Numbered from the stretch's first letter, positions 21,744-35,209 are shown. The stretch is 64,000 nucleotides of DNA from Ipomoea triloba (GCF_003576645.1 NC_044916.1:4418145-4482144); one strand, 5' to 3'. Notes: generated by a model from the letters alone, not told the origin. Made by a program: numbers and translations.

Positions 21744-24700
21744 ATGGAGGAACCAAGAGATGATACTGGGCCAACGGAGGCATCAAATTCTGATGCCCCA
21801 TGGTGGCCAGCTGATTTTATGGAAAAATTACAGTCAGTTTCTGTTGTTTCTTCTGCTGAAACCTCAACTTCAAAAGGTAATACAAACAAACATGAGCTAG
21901 AGAGTTCAGCACCAGAGAGAGCCTTAAGGATTCTGTGGGAAACTGGAGAACTTGCTGAACCAATTCCTGATGGTTTTTATTTTGTCATTCCGGTCAGTAG
22001 CATGACAATTATTCATACCTTCAATTTTATATCTCTGGAATGAGGCTTTGTTAATTTGAACTAGCATGACAAGGATGGGAAAAAAGTAATAAGGGTGTGT
22101 TTGGTTGACAGGTTTAACTATCAAGAATAGGTATCAAAGTAATATACTAATAGTTATTGTTTGGTTGACTGGTTTTTAGAACACTACTATGGGTTTTGAT
22201 TACCCTCGCAATTGAAAAACTCATTCCCTAATAAAATAAGGGTTTCATTCCATTATTCCTCCTCAGTCGCTTCCCATAACTATTTAGATTTTTGTTTTTA
22301 TTTTTTTTGTTCATATTGGTTCTTTGGATGTCTTTATATTAGAACTAATTGTCTAGATTTTTTGTTCTTGTATTTTTAAAATTTTTATTCCCATTATAGG
22401 ATCATACATAACCAAACAGCAATATTGATAATCATTCCCATTCCACCCTACTACCAAACATGCAAAATAATTTCACAAAAACCCATTACCATTACCAAGT
22501 ATTTAATACCCATTCCGATTCCGATTCCCATGTGCGAACCAAACACACCCTAAGTTCAATAACTAGATGCACCATTCAAAATTTCATGCTTAGTTTTTGG
22601 CACCAGATTTTTATCAAGTACTGTTTTATCATTTATGATTAATTTCATGATGCCAATTTGTGTTCCTGCATCTGTCTTGGTTTGGTAATAAATTATTCTT
22701 GTTGATCCAGAATTGCTTCAATGTTACTCAACTTTTGTAGGAAAGAAGATTCAAGGAGCTTTTTGACACTATCCCATCTTTAGAAGATCTTTTTGCTTTG
22801 GATGCAGAGGGTCTCAGACCTAATGTTATTCTTGTTGATACACTCAAAGATAAGAAACTTTCAATGCTTAAGCAACTAACTCTTACTTTAGTAAAAGGAT
22901 TGAGTTCGAGTCCTGCTGCAGTGATAAAAAAGATAGCTGAATTGGTATGTTCTCTGGTTACTGTTATCTTACCTTCTATTTCCCCCCAATGCAAAGTTTG
23001 ACCTTTTGTGCTAGTTGTTATGTGACACACTTATAATGGTCTGTTAAAATTCGTTCTCTGGTGACTTGAACTCAACATAGATGATAGCATCCCTGTAAAC
23101 ATTAGTAAGTTGCATTGACCCTAATTGTTGTCCATGCTTTACACAATTACACTTGACAGAAGTCACAAAACAAATGAGCTGTTGATCTTTTGAAGATTTT
23201 ATCAAACTAATTTCAAAACAATCAAAGTTTGTAAAGAAAAATGACTAAACATGTATATTACTCCGTAACTGTCAATGTGACTGACTCAGAAAATTGTTTA
23301 TATACAGCTAGTTTTAAGAAAAATTCTATTCCTGAGAGTTCTATTACAAGTGTGAACGATAGAAAGTGTTCTGGATCTCTAAGATTTGCTAATATTATGT
23401 TTTCAAATTTCATAAACAAGAACAATAAACACATCATTTATGTTTTTTTTCCCCCCCCCCCCCCCACCCCCCCACCCAAAGAAAGAAAAAAGTTTTCAAA
23501 ACAAGAGGTGTTTTATGGAAAAAGAAAACTTGTTTCTCAGTGTTTTCAAATGAGAAGTAAAACGCAGTGGTCTATAGTACCTTTAAATGAGGTACACATA
23601 TCAACGATTTGAATGGAATTGACCTGAACTTTATTCTTCCATGGGACATGGGTTAAAGGGAATTAATCCATTCCTCCAATGTACACGAAGATTTGAAATT
23701 ATTAAATTCTGGATTTTAGGATTTGTTTTTGGTTTTCATTTTCACTTTTGCACCCTAGGCTTTCCTTTATGGAATTATGGATTGAAGGGAATTCCAGACC
23801 TTAGATTTGAGTCCATTTGAAATTGCTGAGTTCTCCATGTACCCCATGCAGCTGCTGAAGTGCTGAGAGAGGATGAAGAACACAAGAAATATCAACTTTC
23901 AACCTTGCTTATCCAACATTAAACAAAAACAAGAAATGACTAAACATGTTCTGTTTTGATTTTAAAAACAATAATACAATCAAACAAGTTTATATTTTTT
24001 GAAAAAAAAAACAGTAATATGTTGTCATTTTAATTTTAAAAACAAAAACAAAACAAAATTATTATAAAAATCCCCTAAATACCTGCCACATGTTGTGTCA
24101 AGTGGTGTCATGCAAGTTCTGTTCTCTTCTTTCTATCTTTCTATCTTTCTATTGTGGATTCCTGGTGATTCGTGTTGCTAGATCCCAGAGGCAGAAAGTT
24201 CTTTAGTTGCTTCCTTTAGCTTTTTCTCTGACCTACAGAGAAGCATGTTGACAGATGAGGTTTTGATGCATTTTTTAAATGTCCCCACTGTATTATTCCT
24301 TTTCTTGAACTAGGGAATTTTTACTTCACAGTTTTGTTTTATGCCTCTGATAGTCTGATGTATATGTAAGTGTGTGTATGTCTAATTGACTGAATGCGTT
24401 ATGGGTGTAGTGAAATTTAGCTGTGTGGGTATTGCTTTCCTTTCCCTCTAATATTTAGTCAAGGAAAAGGCTTGACTTTTAAAAGACATTAAGTCTACTC
24501 CATGCAGGAAAGTTAATGCATTTGTGAAATACCATATTGTCTGTTTTTGACTGGACATCATCATCTATAGGTTTGTGATTTTTATAAACGTCCAAAGTAC
24601 AGAACAAATGCACTTGAGGAGGTCTCTAATGCCCTGGGCAATCAAGGTATCCATATGCTCTGCCAAATGAAGAGTAAGCCCTGCCATTACCAGGCAATTT

Positions 24701-26522
24701 TATTCAAAGTCCTTGCAGATACTGTAGGCCTTGAGTGTAAGCTAATTGTGGTAAGTCTTTTCTTTGTTAGTGTCAGCCTGCTGTTCTTTCCTTAATTCAT
24801 CAATGCTACCTTTTTTACATGGATTGTCCAGCTCCTCTAAAGTTCTCTTGTTCTTAGGGTCTGCCTAGGGAAGGAGTAATCAAGCGGGATGACTCGTATG
24901 AGCACATATGTGTGACAGTGGTTCTGAATTCAGTGGAATTTCTGGTTGATCTTGTACGTTCTCCAGGAAAACTGATACCTTATGCATCACAGGCACTTAT
25001 TCTCCCTCACATACGTGCCAGTCGTGATATCTATTCTGGAGAAAGTGATTCATATAGTTCTCCTATTGAGCCCAACAGTCCGATCTGTCTTGTCTCAGAC
25101 CAACTAGGCATTGAAGGGTAAGACATAAATGTTATGCTTGTCTTTTTTCATGAGATGATTTATTTGATGTTTGTTTCAAATCCATTATTCTTTTAGTAGT
25201 GTTAATTATGTGATGGAAATTGTAAATTTGTTCTGAATTAAATTCTTCTCTCCATTTCATTACAGAATTTCCTCTGAAGAGAGCATTCGACCATCATATC
25301 AGCATAAACTAGAAGCATCAACTAATGTGTCCATCCCATCTCTAAGGAACATAAAGTTACGATTGAAGTCTATGATTGATGAGTATTGTTACTCTTTCTA
25401 TATGAACGATACATTGAAAGTGGAATCAATCAGTTCAATTTTTTCTCTAAATATGATATGGAATACTGTTTTTTCTGTATAACTGAGATCTTTCTTATGC
25501 TTATTCCTTCTTGTTTCTCAATTATTCAGCTCATCACAGACTGAACCATATGTTGCCGATTCATTTTGGTGGCACAATAGGAAGAAAATCATATCTGAAC
25601 AACCAAGGTGTAATTAGTAGGCCTTCTATATTTTATGCAAGGTTCATGAATTTTTTTGTTACTTTGAAATGTTGAATCACAGCTTATCAGCTTATAGTTT
25701 TTATATGCTGGACTATAGATTAAGGTTTACAGTAAGCAATATGTAGCTTATAAACTTAAATCAGCTGGTAAAGTTGTAAGCTAGTATAAATCATTTACAT
25801 CTTATATCTTAGTAACTAAATGATAAGTGGATTCTTTATGTTCCAATTAATGATTGTGTAGCTTACTTAAACTATAGGAAAATAAGCTATTAAAATAAGG
25901 TCTGCCAAACAGACACTGCACATCACTTCAATATGAGTTGTGGTCACCTTACAAGGTTGACTATCATTGCTGTACTTTTTGGATGAAAGTGTACCTTGTT
26001 CCCAGAATATTCATTTGATCAGTTAAATTATTAAATGTTTTTCTAGTCCAGAGCACCCTCTGTTTCGAGCACACAGAAGATCTGTTCTTGGGGATCAAAG
26101 ATATTCTGCAAAAGGATATAGTGATGACACAAGTGCATCAAGGTTCGTTTGTTATCTTTTGTAATAGAGTTTTATCTTCTAATTTGAATTATTCTTTAAT
26201 TGCCTGTTGGGGAGGAAGAAACGTTGTTGAGTAAAGATATGTTTATAGAGTTAGCATTCAATGAATATATCTTACTCCATGAGTGAATGGGAGGTTTCTC
26301 TAAATCTCATAAATAGAGGTGAATGCCATTGTCGGTTATTATATTGAGCTACAGTATGCTTTTCGATTTTATTTCTTAAAACTAATTTGCATTCCGTTTG
26401 TAATTTATTCTCCTTTGTGCACTTTTTTGAACAATGACCATAAGTCAGAGAATAAATTACGTCAAAGCAACATATTCTCAAAAAGGAAAATCTAGTAGAA
26501 TGCAGCCAACTGAAGGGGGATT

Positions 26523-26561
<39 letters not shown>

Positions 26562-29500
26562 ATGCATCTGCGATAACAATAACCTTCTTACATATATGGA
26601 ATTATGGTTGCAGATCTGCTGGTGCATCACCAATAGAAACTCGTAGAAGAAGACGACGGTGTGTTAGCATGATTCCAGAGATCAGTGATAATATTGTAAG
26701 GTTGATCAGGGCTCTTTTTTTTTGTTCCAAAAGTAAAACACTTATGGTTCTTTAGCGCATAATTTTCCTTTATGTAGTTAGCATAACATGTGTGCAGCCC
26801 TTGCATTGCGTGAGGGATACAAAAATTAATCTTTGTATTGAAAATCTGATGAAAAATTATAATGTTTTGGTTAATACTACTTTATAAAGGAAGGTGTTAA
26901 TTAATAGCTTTAATGATGTGTTTTGAAAGTCATTTTGCTTAAATCAAGTGTTTGTATTTCTTACCTGTGTCATTACGTGACCTGCGTGAGTGACAACGTA
27001 GTTCTGCTTTGACAACTCAAAAGATTACTCGCTTTGAACTCGTGACAGAAGAATCCGCATTGAGATTCATTATAGAAAGCATTCAAGAGAAAAAAACAGT
27101 TCAACATTATCATAATTAGCTATTTACTAGAATTAGAAAGTCCGTAAAATTAGTACAATAAAACAAAATAAGAAGTAACAGCCCTCCCTCCCCCCGTCCC
27201 CCAAAAAGATAAGGAAATTGGCAAACGCTACTAGGCTAGTGAATAATTGTAACTTTTTTTTCTGTGTACAACAGATTTATAGGCTATTATATTCTCTTTT
27301 GAAACTATTATTTAATGAAATCTTGCAGGGCTGTGCGAGCAATGAATGAAGCTGCCAAACAAAACCGACTACCAAGGGAACAAGAGGGTTTAACTCTTGA
27401 TTCAGATGATCGAGCAAGTGTATGTTCTTCTCTTGATGCTTTCTTAATCTGTTGTTATAATAGTAACTACTTTCTTGAGCTTTGCAATGTACCACTTCTC
27501 CTTTATCTTTCTTTTTTCCTATCCTTTTCCCCCATTAAAATTGGTTTGAATTTGCTAAAATGGTTCTTATCATAATTCATATCGCTTTAGATTTCAAAGA
27601 AATGTTGTTTTTGTTTTTATTTTTGTTTAGCACAGATCAATTTCTCTGATTTGTCCAGTAATAATACTTTTTGAATTTTGATTTCATATTATCCTTATAT
27701 GCTTAGAAATTGAATACAGTTGGTTGAAATTTTTACTATATGAGGACCTTTTCTTTTGACATTGTGAAATTTGCCTGACTGCAATCTTGATGCCCAGAGG
27801 TAATAAAGAGCATCCTATGATTTTGTGTATTTCTCGCTTCTTAGGGCTCTATCAATCTTGCGTATAGTATATGGGTGTTCGTGTAGACTTGTATCCGTTC
27901 TTAATCAATTCATTTTCAGTCTGTTCTAGATTAGAGTAATTTATATACTCACTTTTAATGCTTTTCTGATCTGTTTTCATCGTTCTCTGTCTATAACCAC
28001 ATACTACTAATTGCCAGGCTTTGAGGTTCCATCGTGATTTCCATGATGAGGATAGTGGTAGAAGTAGCCAAGCATATGATTTCCAGAGAATGCAAATAAA
28101 CTCTCATAAAGCAATCTCGTTGCCTTCATCCCCTCAGTATAAAAAAAATCAGATCCCTGGTATGGCCGACGGATCAGGAGTTTTCAAAAATCCTGATATG
28201 ATCTCAAGATTTGATAAAGTGCTGGAATCATCAAAACTTGTGAACAGGCCATTATTACCATTCGAGGAGTGGAATATTGATTTCTCGGAAATAAATATTG
28301 GAATTCGCGTTGGAATTGGTATGCTTTACAAACAAAGTCCGATATATCATGCGTTAATTTAGGGTATATAGAGGTGCACGTGATTTTCATTCTTTTCTAA
28401 ATTCAACTAATGGAACTATTGCCCTTCTATAGGGTTTTTTGGAGAAGTTTTTCGTGGGATTTGGAATGGAATAGAGGTTGCAGTAAAAGTTTACCTGGAA
28501 CAAGACTTGAGCACAGAAAATATTGAAGATTTTGCCAATGAAATATCTTTATTGAGGTAGTTTAGTTAAATAACTGTTGCTCGATGTTTTCCTCTCTTTC
28601 TTCCTTTCATACTTGGAAAGATCAAAAGAAAAATTCCTTTTATCTGACTTTCTTTCCTTTTTGTCCATCTGACAGCCGTATTCGCCATCCAAACGGTAAT
28701 TCACTCTGCTCATTGATTTTATTCATTCTGTGTAAGATATAAAGACAACTGATCCCAGGTCTTCCCCCCGAGAATTTTTCTCTTTTGAACTACAGAAACC
28801 ATGATTAGCTAAATGTGTATTCTCGTGTAGTTATTCTATTTCTTGGTGCTTGCACAAGACCTCCTCGGTTATCCATGGTAACTGAATTCATGGAGATGGG
28901 ATCACTGTATCATCTGATCCATGCGAGTGGGCACAAAAATAAACTCAGCTGGCGAAGGAGGCTGAAAATGCTTTGCGATATATGCAGGTGCATCTACAAA
29001 ACTTGACACTACTAAACAACGACTAATAAATTCTCATGTTAAACGAGTATTATTCTATGCTCAAGTTCTTTGGCTTATGCTTGTGAGCTCGTCCTATTTT
29101 ATTGTATCTATGTTGTCTTGTCGCAGTTCTGCTGCTTAATGTTTTCTTACTGATAAGCTAGGGGCTTGATATGCATACACCGAATGAAAATTGCCCACCG
29201 GGATCTAAAGAGCGCAAACTGCCTTGTAAATAAACACTGGAAAGTCAAGATTTGTGATTTCGGCCTCTCCAGGTTACTGACTGCAACACCCATGAGAGAT
29301 TCTTCAGCAGCCGGTACTCCAGAATGGATGGCCCCAGAGCTCATCCGCAATGAACCCTTCACAGAAAAATGCGACATTTTCAGCCTTGGCGTTATAATAT
29401 GGGAGCTCTTCACACTCAACAGGCCATGGGACGGTGTACCATCTGTCCAGGTAATCACCATTCACCCATTGTACCGCCTTTTTTTTTTTTTTTTTGGCAT

Positions 29501-30447
29501 ATAGCATTTAGTATTCCTACCCAATGTTGTAAAAATCCCGCCTAGGCTCCGATTAATCCCCGCCTAGGCGCTAGGCGCCGGTCGACCGCCTAGTGTATCA
29601 CCTTAAATGGTGGTCTAGGCGGCTGGCCGGCTAGGCGACCGCCTAAGCTCCACCTAAGCACCGCCTAGGCCGCTTAGGCACTGACCGCCTATGCGCCGAC
29701 TAGACCTTCTAGGCACTGACTAGGCCGCCCAGTGGGCAGATTAAGTACTGTTTTTTTTTTTTTAATGGGTTATTTCACCCAAAACAATATCATTTTGAGC
29801 GAAATAACCTTAAATTTTACAAATTCTAGATATTTTTTAGGTTAATATTTAATTATTTAGTATTAACAATTAAAGTATTATATAGTTTATAATTATTAGT
29901 CTTTAAAAAATAAAAAATAAAATAAAAAAATACACGGGCGCTTAGGCGCCGATTAATCTCCGCTTAGGCGTCCTAGGCGCTAGGCCCTCCTCGGGCCTAG
30001 CGATTTTTTCAACCATGTTCCTACCACTGCAAGATTATTCTAGATTTTGCCAAAGTCACCCCCACTCGGGAGAAGACCTGACCCAGAGCTTTTTTAACAT
30101 GGTGCACATATACAAGAGTCGATCCTACCCTACGACCATTTACTCCAAGGCTATCCATCCTCTCATAATTGGTGCCTAAGTAAACTAGTTTATCGTGTTC
30201 TTAAACCAGGTAGTATATGCTGTTGCTAATGATGGAAAACGGCTAGATATCCCCGAAGGTCCTGTGGGAAAGCTTATAGCAGGTTATTGAACTTGTGTTC
30301 TTTCTTTTATAGCTCTTGTTTTGGCAATGTTGAGTCTTACATTGTAGAGATTTTGTGTTCCCAGATTGCTGGGCAGAACCAGATGAAAGGCCTAGCTGTC
30401 AGCAAGTTTTGTCGCGCCTGCTTGAACTTGAATACGCTGTTTACTAA
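21744..30447 (+). CDS. Raf-like MAPKKK with EDR1 domain
   Basis: A serine/threonine kinase of the plant Raf-like MAPKKK class, which acts in stress and hormone signalling. Sixteen exons: 21744-21992, 22741-22944, 24571-24750, 24858-25117, 25266-25382, 25530-25607, 26047-26142, 26614-26700, 27329-27419, 28018-28318, 28433-28556, 28676-28695, 28831-28987, 29162-29450, 30210-30282, 30365-30447. All phases close, giving 802 aa. Residues about 50-290 form the EDR1 domain (ERALRILWETGELAEPIPDG, DFYKRPKYRTNALEEV, CHYQAILFKVLADTVGLECK). A basic, Ser-rich linker with five arginines in RRRRRRC follows. The kinase (about 545-800) has VGIGFFGEVFRG, VAVK with Lys573, HRDLKSAN with Asp669, DFG at 687 and GTPEWMAPE; all catalytic residues are present. 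From memory it resembles Arabidopsis AT3G58640/AT2G31010. Introns carry a Harbinger MITE and a hAT element. Subgroup not assigned. Confidence 0.95.
22093..22550. mobile_element. Harbinger-like MITE in kinase intron
   Basis: GGGTGTGTTTGGTT and AACCAAACACACCC form the inverted ends, flanked by TAA at 22090-22092 and 22551-22553. 458 bp, non-coding, in the first coding-region intron. Confidence 0.75.
23451..23478. repeat. Poly-C tract
   Basis: Fifteen Cs followed by ACCCCCCCACCC, after a T-run, in a kinase intron. Confidence 0.9.
26527..26560. repeat. Poly-T tract
   Basis: About 34 consecutive Ts in the intron before the exon at 26614. Confidence 0.9.
29522..30017. mobile_element. hAT-type MITE in kinase intron
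   Basis: Ends CAATGTTGTAAAAATC and GATTTTTTCAACCATG are inverted repeats. A perfect 8-bp duplication TTCCTACC flanks it (29514-29521 and 30018-30025), the hAT signature. The outer parts are rich in CGCCTAGGCG motifs and the core is AT-rich. Same family as 8337-8776 and 52087-52489. Confidence 0.85.
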
Positions 30448-30969
30448 TGGATTCTTCCCATATGTGATGGAACACACAATGAATTGTCTGAGGAATCTGT
30501 AAATATTGCGTTCATATTAAAGATTTTGGCTTCTCAACAGATTTCTTGTAAACACTGTCATTCAAAAGTTGAATTGTATATCTGCTACTCAAATTATAAG
30601 CTTCAAACATTTCCTTTAATAGCTGCATACATGAAATGGCAAACAATTCAGAGTCCATTCAAGCACTTCTACATTCACCAAAATGTAAGAAATGTCCTAA
30701 AGGCGTTTGGTTCAGGTAATCTTAGATTACTTAGGTAATGTGAGTCTAGTAATGTTATATTATCGTGTTTGGTTTACTGATGTGACAGTAATGTTTTAAG
30801 GTAATGTAATACAACACTACCATCAAAACTGATGTGACGGTAATGTTTTAAGGTAATCAGGTAACGTGATATTAACAATATCAAACAACAGTTATTTAAA
30901 AAGGAATTCCAAGTATGAAAGGAAGCAAGATTGAAAAGTGAAAAATCTGCTTTTTAGTGGATTGAACAG

Positions 30970-31001
<32 letters not shown>

Positions 31002-31902
31002 AAGAAAATTCTACACTATGGAAAAAAAGAGACTTACAAATTTTCCAAAATATTTAAGAAGTGAACCATTTTTACACCAGGACATTTATATATTTGATAT
31101 AATATAGCTTCCAACCAAACAAGTTAATATTACATTCTTATTTTATTGTCTGGGATAATTCAAGATTCCGTAAATCAAATGACCCTTAAAGATAATGCCG
31201 ATCGGAGACCTTAAAAGTCAAGTTCCAGCATTTTGTCACCACCCCCTAATGTGGTACTAGGTGACAATTACACAAGGAAATATAGTAAAAAACTTTTATA
31301 TTATAACAAGACCGATATAAAAGGTCATGACTCATGTTCAGCATTGTCACCTCCGCCCAATGGGGTACTGACAGCCGTTAAACAAGTATAGGGAAATATA
31401 GTAAAAAACTCTTATTACAAGACCGGTCTGATGGCTGTTAAATAAGTATAATGAAATATAGTAAAAAGCACTTATAACAAGACCATTTGGTAATGTGCTT
31501 AGCTGAAGACTGAAGTCATGTGATCTGTCAAAACACAAGAATATAAGATGCAGTCTAAATCTAGCAGAAGTAATAGGTATATGCAACACCTATATCTAAA
31601 ATGAAGGTTTTGCATACCAAAATGCATTCCATTTCCACTTCTTCCTCCCTCATTACCAGATCTTTAATGAATATTGTCAAGTAATTAACATGACAAACTG
31701 ATTATTACAATATTTTCAGCAAGACCTATAGTACTCGGTCTACAGGTATCGCTCATATCAAGAAGAAATACGAAAATTGTAGCTGTTTCACAACACGATA
31801 ACATGAAGAGGATTAGAAGCTGAAAAGAAGTATATATAAGTAACTCGTTTGTAACTCAATGACAAATATAGCACGAAAAAAAAAAAAAAATGGCTTCCCT
31901 TG
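30448..31902. other. Convergent intergenic region between the kinase and PEX7 genes
   Basis: It holds the 3' UTRs of both genes. About 30706-30900 contains a MITE-like piece (GGTAATCTTAGATTACTTAGG) related to 35815-35998. At about 31200-31490 a GGAAATATAGTAAAAAAC-containing block is repeated three times. A (TTA)n tract lies at about 30971-31000. No gene seen. Confidence 0.45.
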
Positions 31903-33921
31903 TCAAGGCGCTCTTGGGTCCATTCCATTCTGCCAAACATAAACGAGTTCATCCCATCCCGTGCTCGCCAAAAGCCCTTCCACAAGAACGCTCATATCCA
32001 CCCCGACTGCAAACTCAGTATGATGGTCGTACCTTCCAATAAGAGCATCTTCCACCATATAATCCCACATGCAAACTGCCATGTCATAGGAACACGACAA
32101 AAGCACACTTCCTTTATGCGGTGAGAATCGCACTTTCCTAACTGCATACCCATGCCCATTAAGCACAGCTATTGGCACCCTGTAATTCCTCACATCCCAA
32201 ACTTTAATCGACTTGTCAACCGAGGCAGTTGCAATGATACAATCGTCATACTTGTTCCAGTCACACGAGAGGATTTCATGCTCATGCGCAGGCAGAATCA
32301 TGGTAGAACCTGTCAAATCCATGTCGAATAATTTGAATGGTAGACAGTAGTTTTACTACTCCATAATTGAATTTTAGAAAGCAAGATATTCAGCAATCAA
32401 AGACATTAACTTTCTAACATATAACTAAAGAACTTTCCACATCTCGATGTGTTCTCTTCAGCTAAAAGATGCAGTCTGACCAATCCATCTAGCTCATTTA
32501 ACCTCACAACTATTGAACATTTAACAAAGAAACTTCTCATGACTTGGCAGGTTCTCTCTTTCAATAAATTTAGCATATATTTAACTAACTAAAAACACTA
32601 TGCATTGTTATCCTAGTAAAACTAGAAACATCTCCCAACTAGATAATTAAGATTACTAAGGAATGGGGCCAATCCCAGCCAAATTGTTCAGGCTGTGGAC
32701 TTATAACCCCACAAGGTTCCAAGTTCGACTCCATCGACAACTTATTGACCTTTTTAGTTTGAACCGGTCAGCTATGGACAACCTAGAAACATCTCCCAAC
32801 TAGATAATTAAGATTACTAAGGAATGGGGGCAATCCCAGCCAAATTGTTCAGGTTGTTGACTTGATAACCCAAAAAGGTTCTAAGTTCAACTCCCATCGA
32901 CAGCTTATTGACCTTTTTAGTTTGTACTGGTCAGCTATGGCCAACCTAGAAACATCTCCCAACTACATAATTAAGATTACTAAGGAATGGGGGCAATCCC
33001 AACCAAATTGTTCAGGCTGTTGGCTTGATAACCCCACAAGGTTCCAAATTCGACTCGTATTGACGGCTTATTGACCTTTTTACTTTAAATCGGGTAGTGG
33101 CTGCGGGTTTCCTAGTCACCCCAAAAAAACAAAGATTACTAAGCAATCATAGAATCCCCTTTGTAACTTCCTGTGAAATAGTGGATTTATAAACATTCCC
33201 AGCTCCAAGAACAACATTGGCAAACAATTAAGTTGATGAAAATCTTGGTTCTAAGGTAGAATTTATGTTTCAACTAGTAAAATTTAGAATTGAAAACTAG
33301 ATTACTGAGTATCAGAATTTAAGTGAATGTGATCTCTAAGAATCAAAACCCATAAAAAAGAAGAGTAAAAAGCAAACCTGGTTCTCGAACATCCCAAATA
33401 CGGGCAGTGGAATCGCCGGAAGCCGAAGCGAACACATCGGCGTGTCTGGGATTCCACACGGCGGAGTAGACGCAGTAAGCGTGCTCCTTGAAAGTCCTGA
33501 CGCTGGCATTCCTATCCACGGTCCAGAGCTTCACCGTATCGTCCCAGGAAGCCGACAAGAAGGAATCTTTCCGGACGGTGTTGTAGTCAACGCCGTGGAC
33601 TTCTCGGGTGTGCTCCTGGAAGGAGCGGACGGGGTTGTTGGTGGGCGGGAGAGAGAGGTCGTAGAGCTTGATGGAGCCGTCGCCGCTGGCGGCGATGATT
33701 AGGGAGTCGTGGGCCTCGGACCAGCAGACGTCGTAGACGCCGTCGGCGGTGTCGAAAGCGGCGAGCTGGGAGATTGGGCCGTTGGGGTTGAGCTGGAGGA
33801 CGTGGACACGGCCGTTCCCTAAGATGCCGAAATTCTGGGCGGTCGCGACGGCCAGTTGGTTCTCGTAAAATGGGCTGAATTTCACGGAGTAGCCATTGAA
33901 GGGGGTCTTGAAAACCGGCAT
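31903..33921 (-). CDS. PEX7: Peroxin 7, PTS2 receptor
   Basis: A WD40 beta-propeller that binds PTS2-bearing matrix proteins in the cytosol and, with PEX5, delivers them to peroxisomes. Two exons, 33921-33378 and 32309-31903, join (CCAG|GTTTGC donor) to 316 aa, close to the roughly 317 aa of Arabidopsis PEX7. The N-terminus MPVFKTPFNGYSVKFSPFYE and the C-terminus ASTGWDELVYVWQNGMDPRA match plant PEX7 almost residue for residue. WD-type units include SASWDDTVKLW, SASGDSTARIWDVRE and TASVDKSIKVWDVR. The start is the ATG at 33921; an in-frame GTG at 33927 is not used. Its intron contains a triplicated SINE. The gene looks intact and functional. Confidence 0.96.
32622..33135. repeat. Tandemly triplicated SINE plus flank in the PEX7 intron
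   Basis: Three units start at 32622, 32783 and 32946 (periods 161 and 163 bp). Each has flank CTAGAAACATCTCCCAACTA, then AAGATTACTAAG, then a tRNA-like body with B box GGTTCCAAGTTCGACTC. Only the third unit has the complete 3' end (CTAGTCACCCC plus A-run), followed by a second AAGATTACTAAG, the apparent 12-bp target duplication. Confidence 0.75.
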
Positions 33922-34356
33922 TTTCACGGTGGTTCGCGGTGGTGGGTTTGGGGCCTGTTTCCGGTGGAGTGGTGTTCCCCTACCGAATCTCTCTTAATTT
34001 TCGGTTTTTATTTATTCTCAATATATCATTTTCATTTTTTCGTGTTTAGGTTGACATGAGTTAAAAATAAAAATAAAAATTACAAACTAAATTAATTAAT
34101 TACTTGATGAATTGTGACTTTTGAGATTATACTTTTTAGTATTGTAATTATATTAGAACTATGTATATCTACTATATTTTCAAAATAAAAAATGTATATC
34201 TGGTATAAATTATACTGAAGGATAATTAATAAAAGATAGATGATTATCTTTAACTCTATTATCTTCTTCTTTTTTACTTTACTATATATTGCCATATCTA
34301 TTCATCCAAGATACACTCAGTTTCACAATAATTACAATTTGAAGTTAGTTAGAGAT
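33922..34356. other. Upstream region of PEX7
   Basis: Contains the PEX7 leader (GC-rich to about 33980) and AT-rich DNA beyond. No TATA box was assigned. Confidence 0.4.
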
Positions 34357-34510
34357 TGCCAAGTACCTTGTGCTCAAATGGCAGAGTAGTGGTTCTCTCA
34401 TATGGGAGGTCATGAGTTTGAGCATTAGTGGAATTAAGGTAGTAGTGGTTCTCCCATATGGGAGGTCATGAGTTTGAGCATTAGTGGAATTAAAGTATGT
34501 TGTTTTCCTT
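34357..34510 (+). mobile_element. tRNA-like SINE with internal duplication
   Basis: A-box-like TGGCAGAGTAGTGG and B-box-like GGTCATGAGTTTGAGC are seen. The block from the A box past the B box (about 60 bp, containing CATATGGGAGGTCATGAGTT) is repeated in tandem. Confidence 0.5.
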
Positions 34511-34595
34511 CTTAAGGTGCGCCAATTTTTCTTTTTTGCGTATATTAGAAGCTTAAGGTGCGTGTGTGTATATATACATATATATATATATATAT

Positions 34596-35209
34596 GATCG
34601 CGTTCTGGTGCGTACAAGCCGTCCAGGAGAGAACTACGGGCGAATCACAGCGCACCACGTGTCCGGAATGTAGTTGCACATAACGTTATAACTAGGTGCA
34701 CCTAATGTTATAACTAGGTGCACATAAGTGCACACAGGTGCATAAATGCTAACAAGGTAAATTACTTGCACCTGTAAGTGAAAATAGGTGCACACGTGCA
34801 AGTAAAATGTATTACAAGTGCAAGTAAATTGTACAATGAGCATCAATACTAAGTGCACCTAATGTTATAACTAGGTGCACCTAATTATACCTAATGTTAT
34901 AATTAGGTGCACCTAGGTTGCACCAGGTGCATGAATATTAACAAGGTAAATTACTTGCATTTGTAAGCGAAAATATTTGCGGAAATAGGTGCATGAATAT
35001 TAACAAGGTAAATTACTCGCACTTGTAAGTGAAACTAGGTGCACTTTTAAGTGAAACTAGGTGCACCAAAGTTTCATTTATTTACGAAAATGTCACCGCG
35101 TCATTTTTTTTAAAAATTGCATCTGATTCGTTGATCTGGGCACGTGGACGGCTGTGATTTGTTCGCAGTTCTCTCCTGAGCGAGAGTACGCACGAGAATG
35201 CAACCCTCT
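34596..35209. mobile_element. MITE inserted in a TA microsatellite
   Basis: Inverted ends of about 75-80 bp (GCGTTCTGGTGCGTAC and, in reverse, GCATTCTCGTGCGTAC, each followed by CAGGAGAGAACT and a CACGTG-containing block) lie between two (TA)n runs. The interior repeats TAACTAGGTGCACCTAAT-like units built on the palindrome GGTGCACC. Confidence 0.6.

Noticed and set aside
25383..25482. Reading through from the kinase exon into an ORF ending near 25480
   Set aside because: A donor GA|GTATTG at 25382 joins in phase to the conserved SSQTEPYVADSFWWH exon; the read-through shows no conservation I recognise.
33925..33927. PEX7 start two codons upstream
   Set aside because: The codon is GTG; the ATG at 33921 gives the conserved MPVFK N-terminus.
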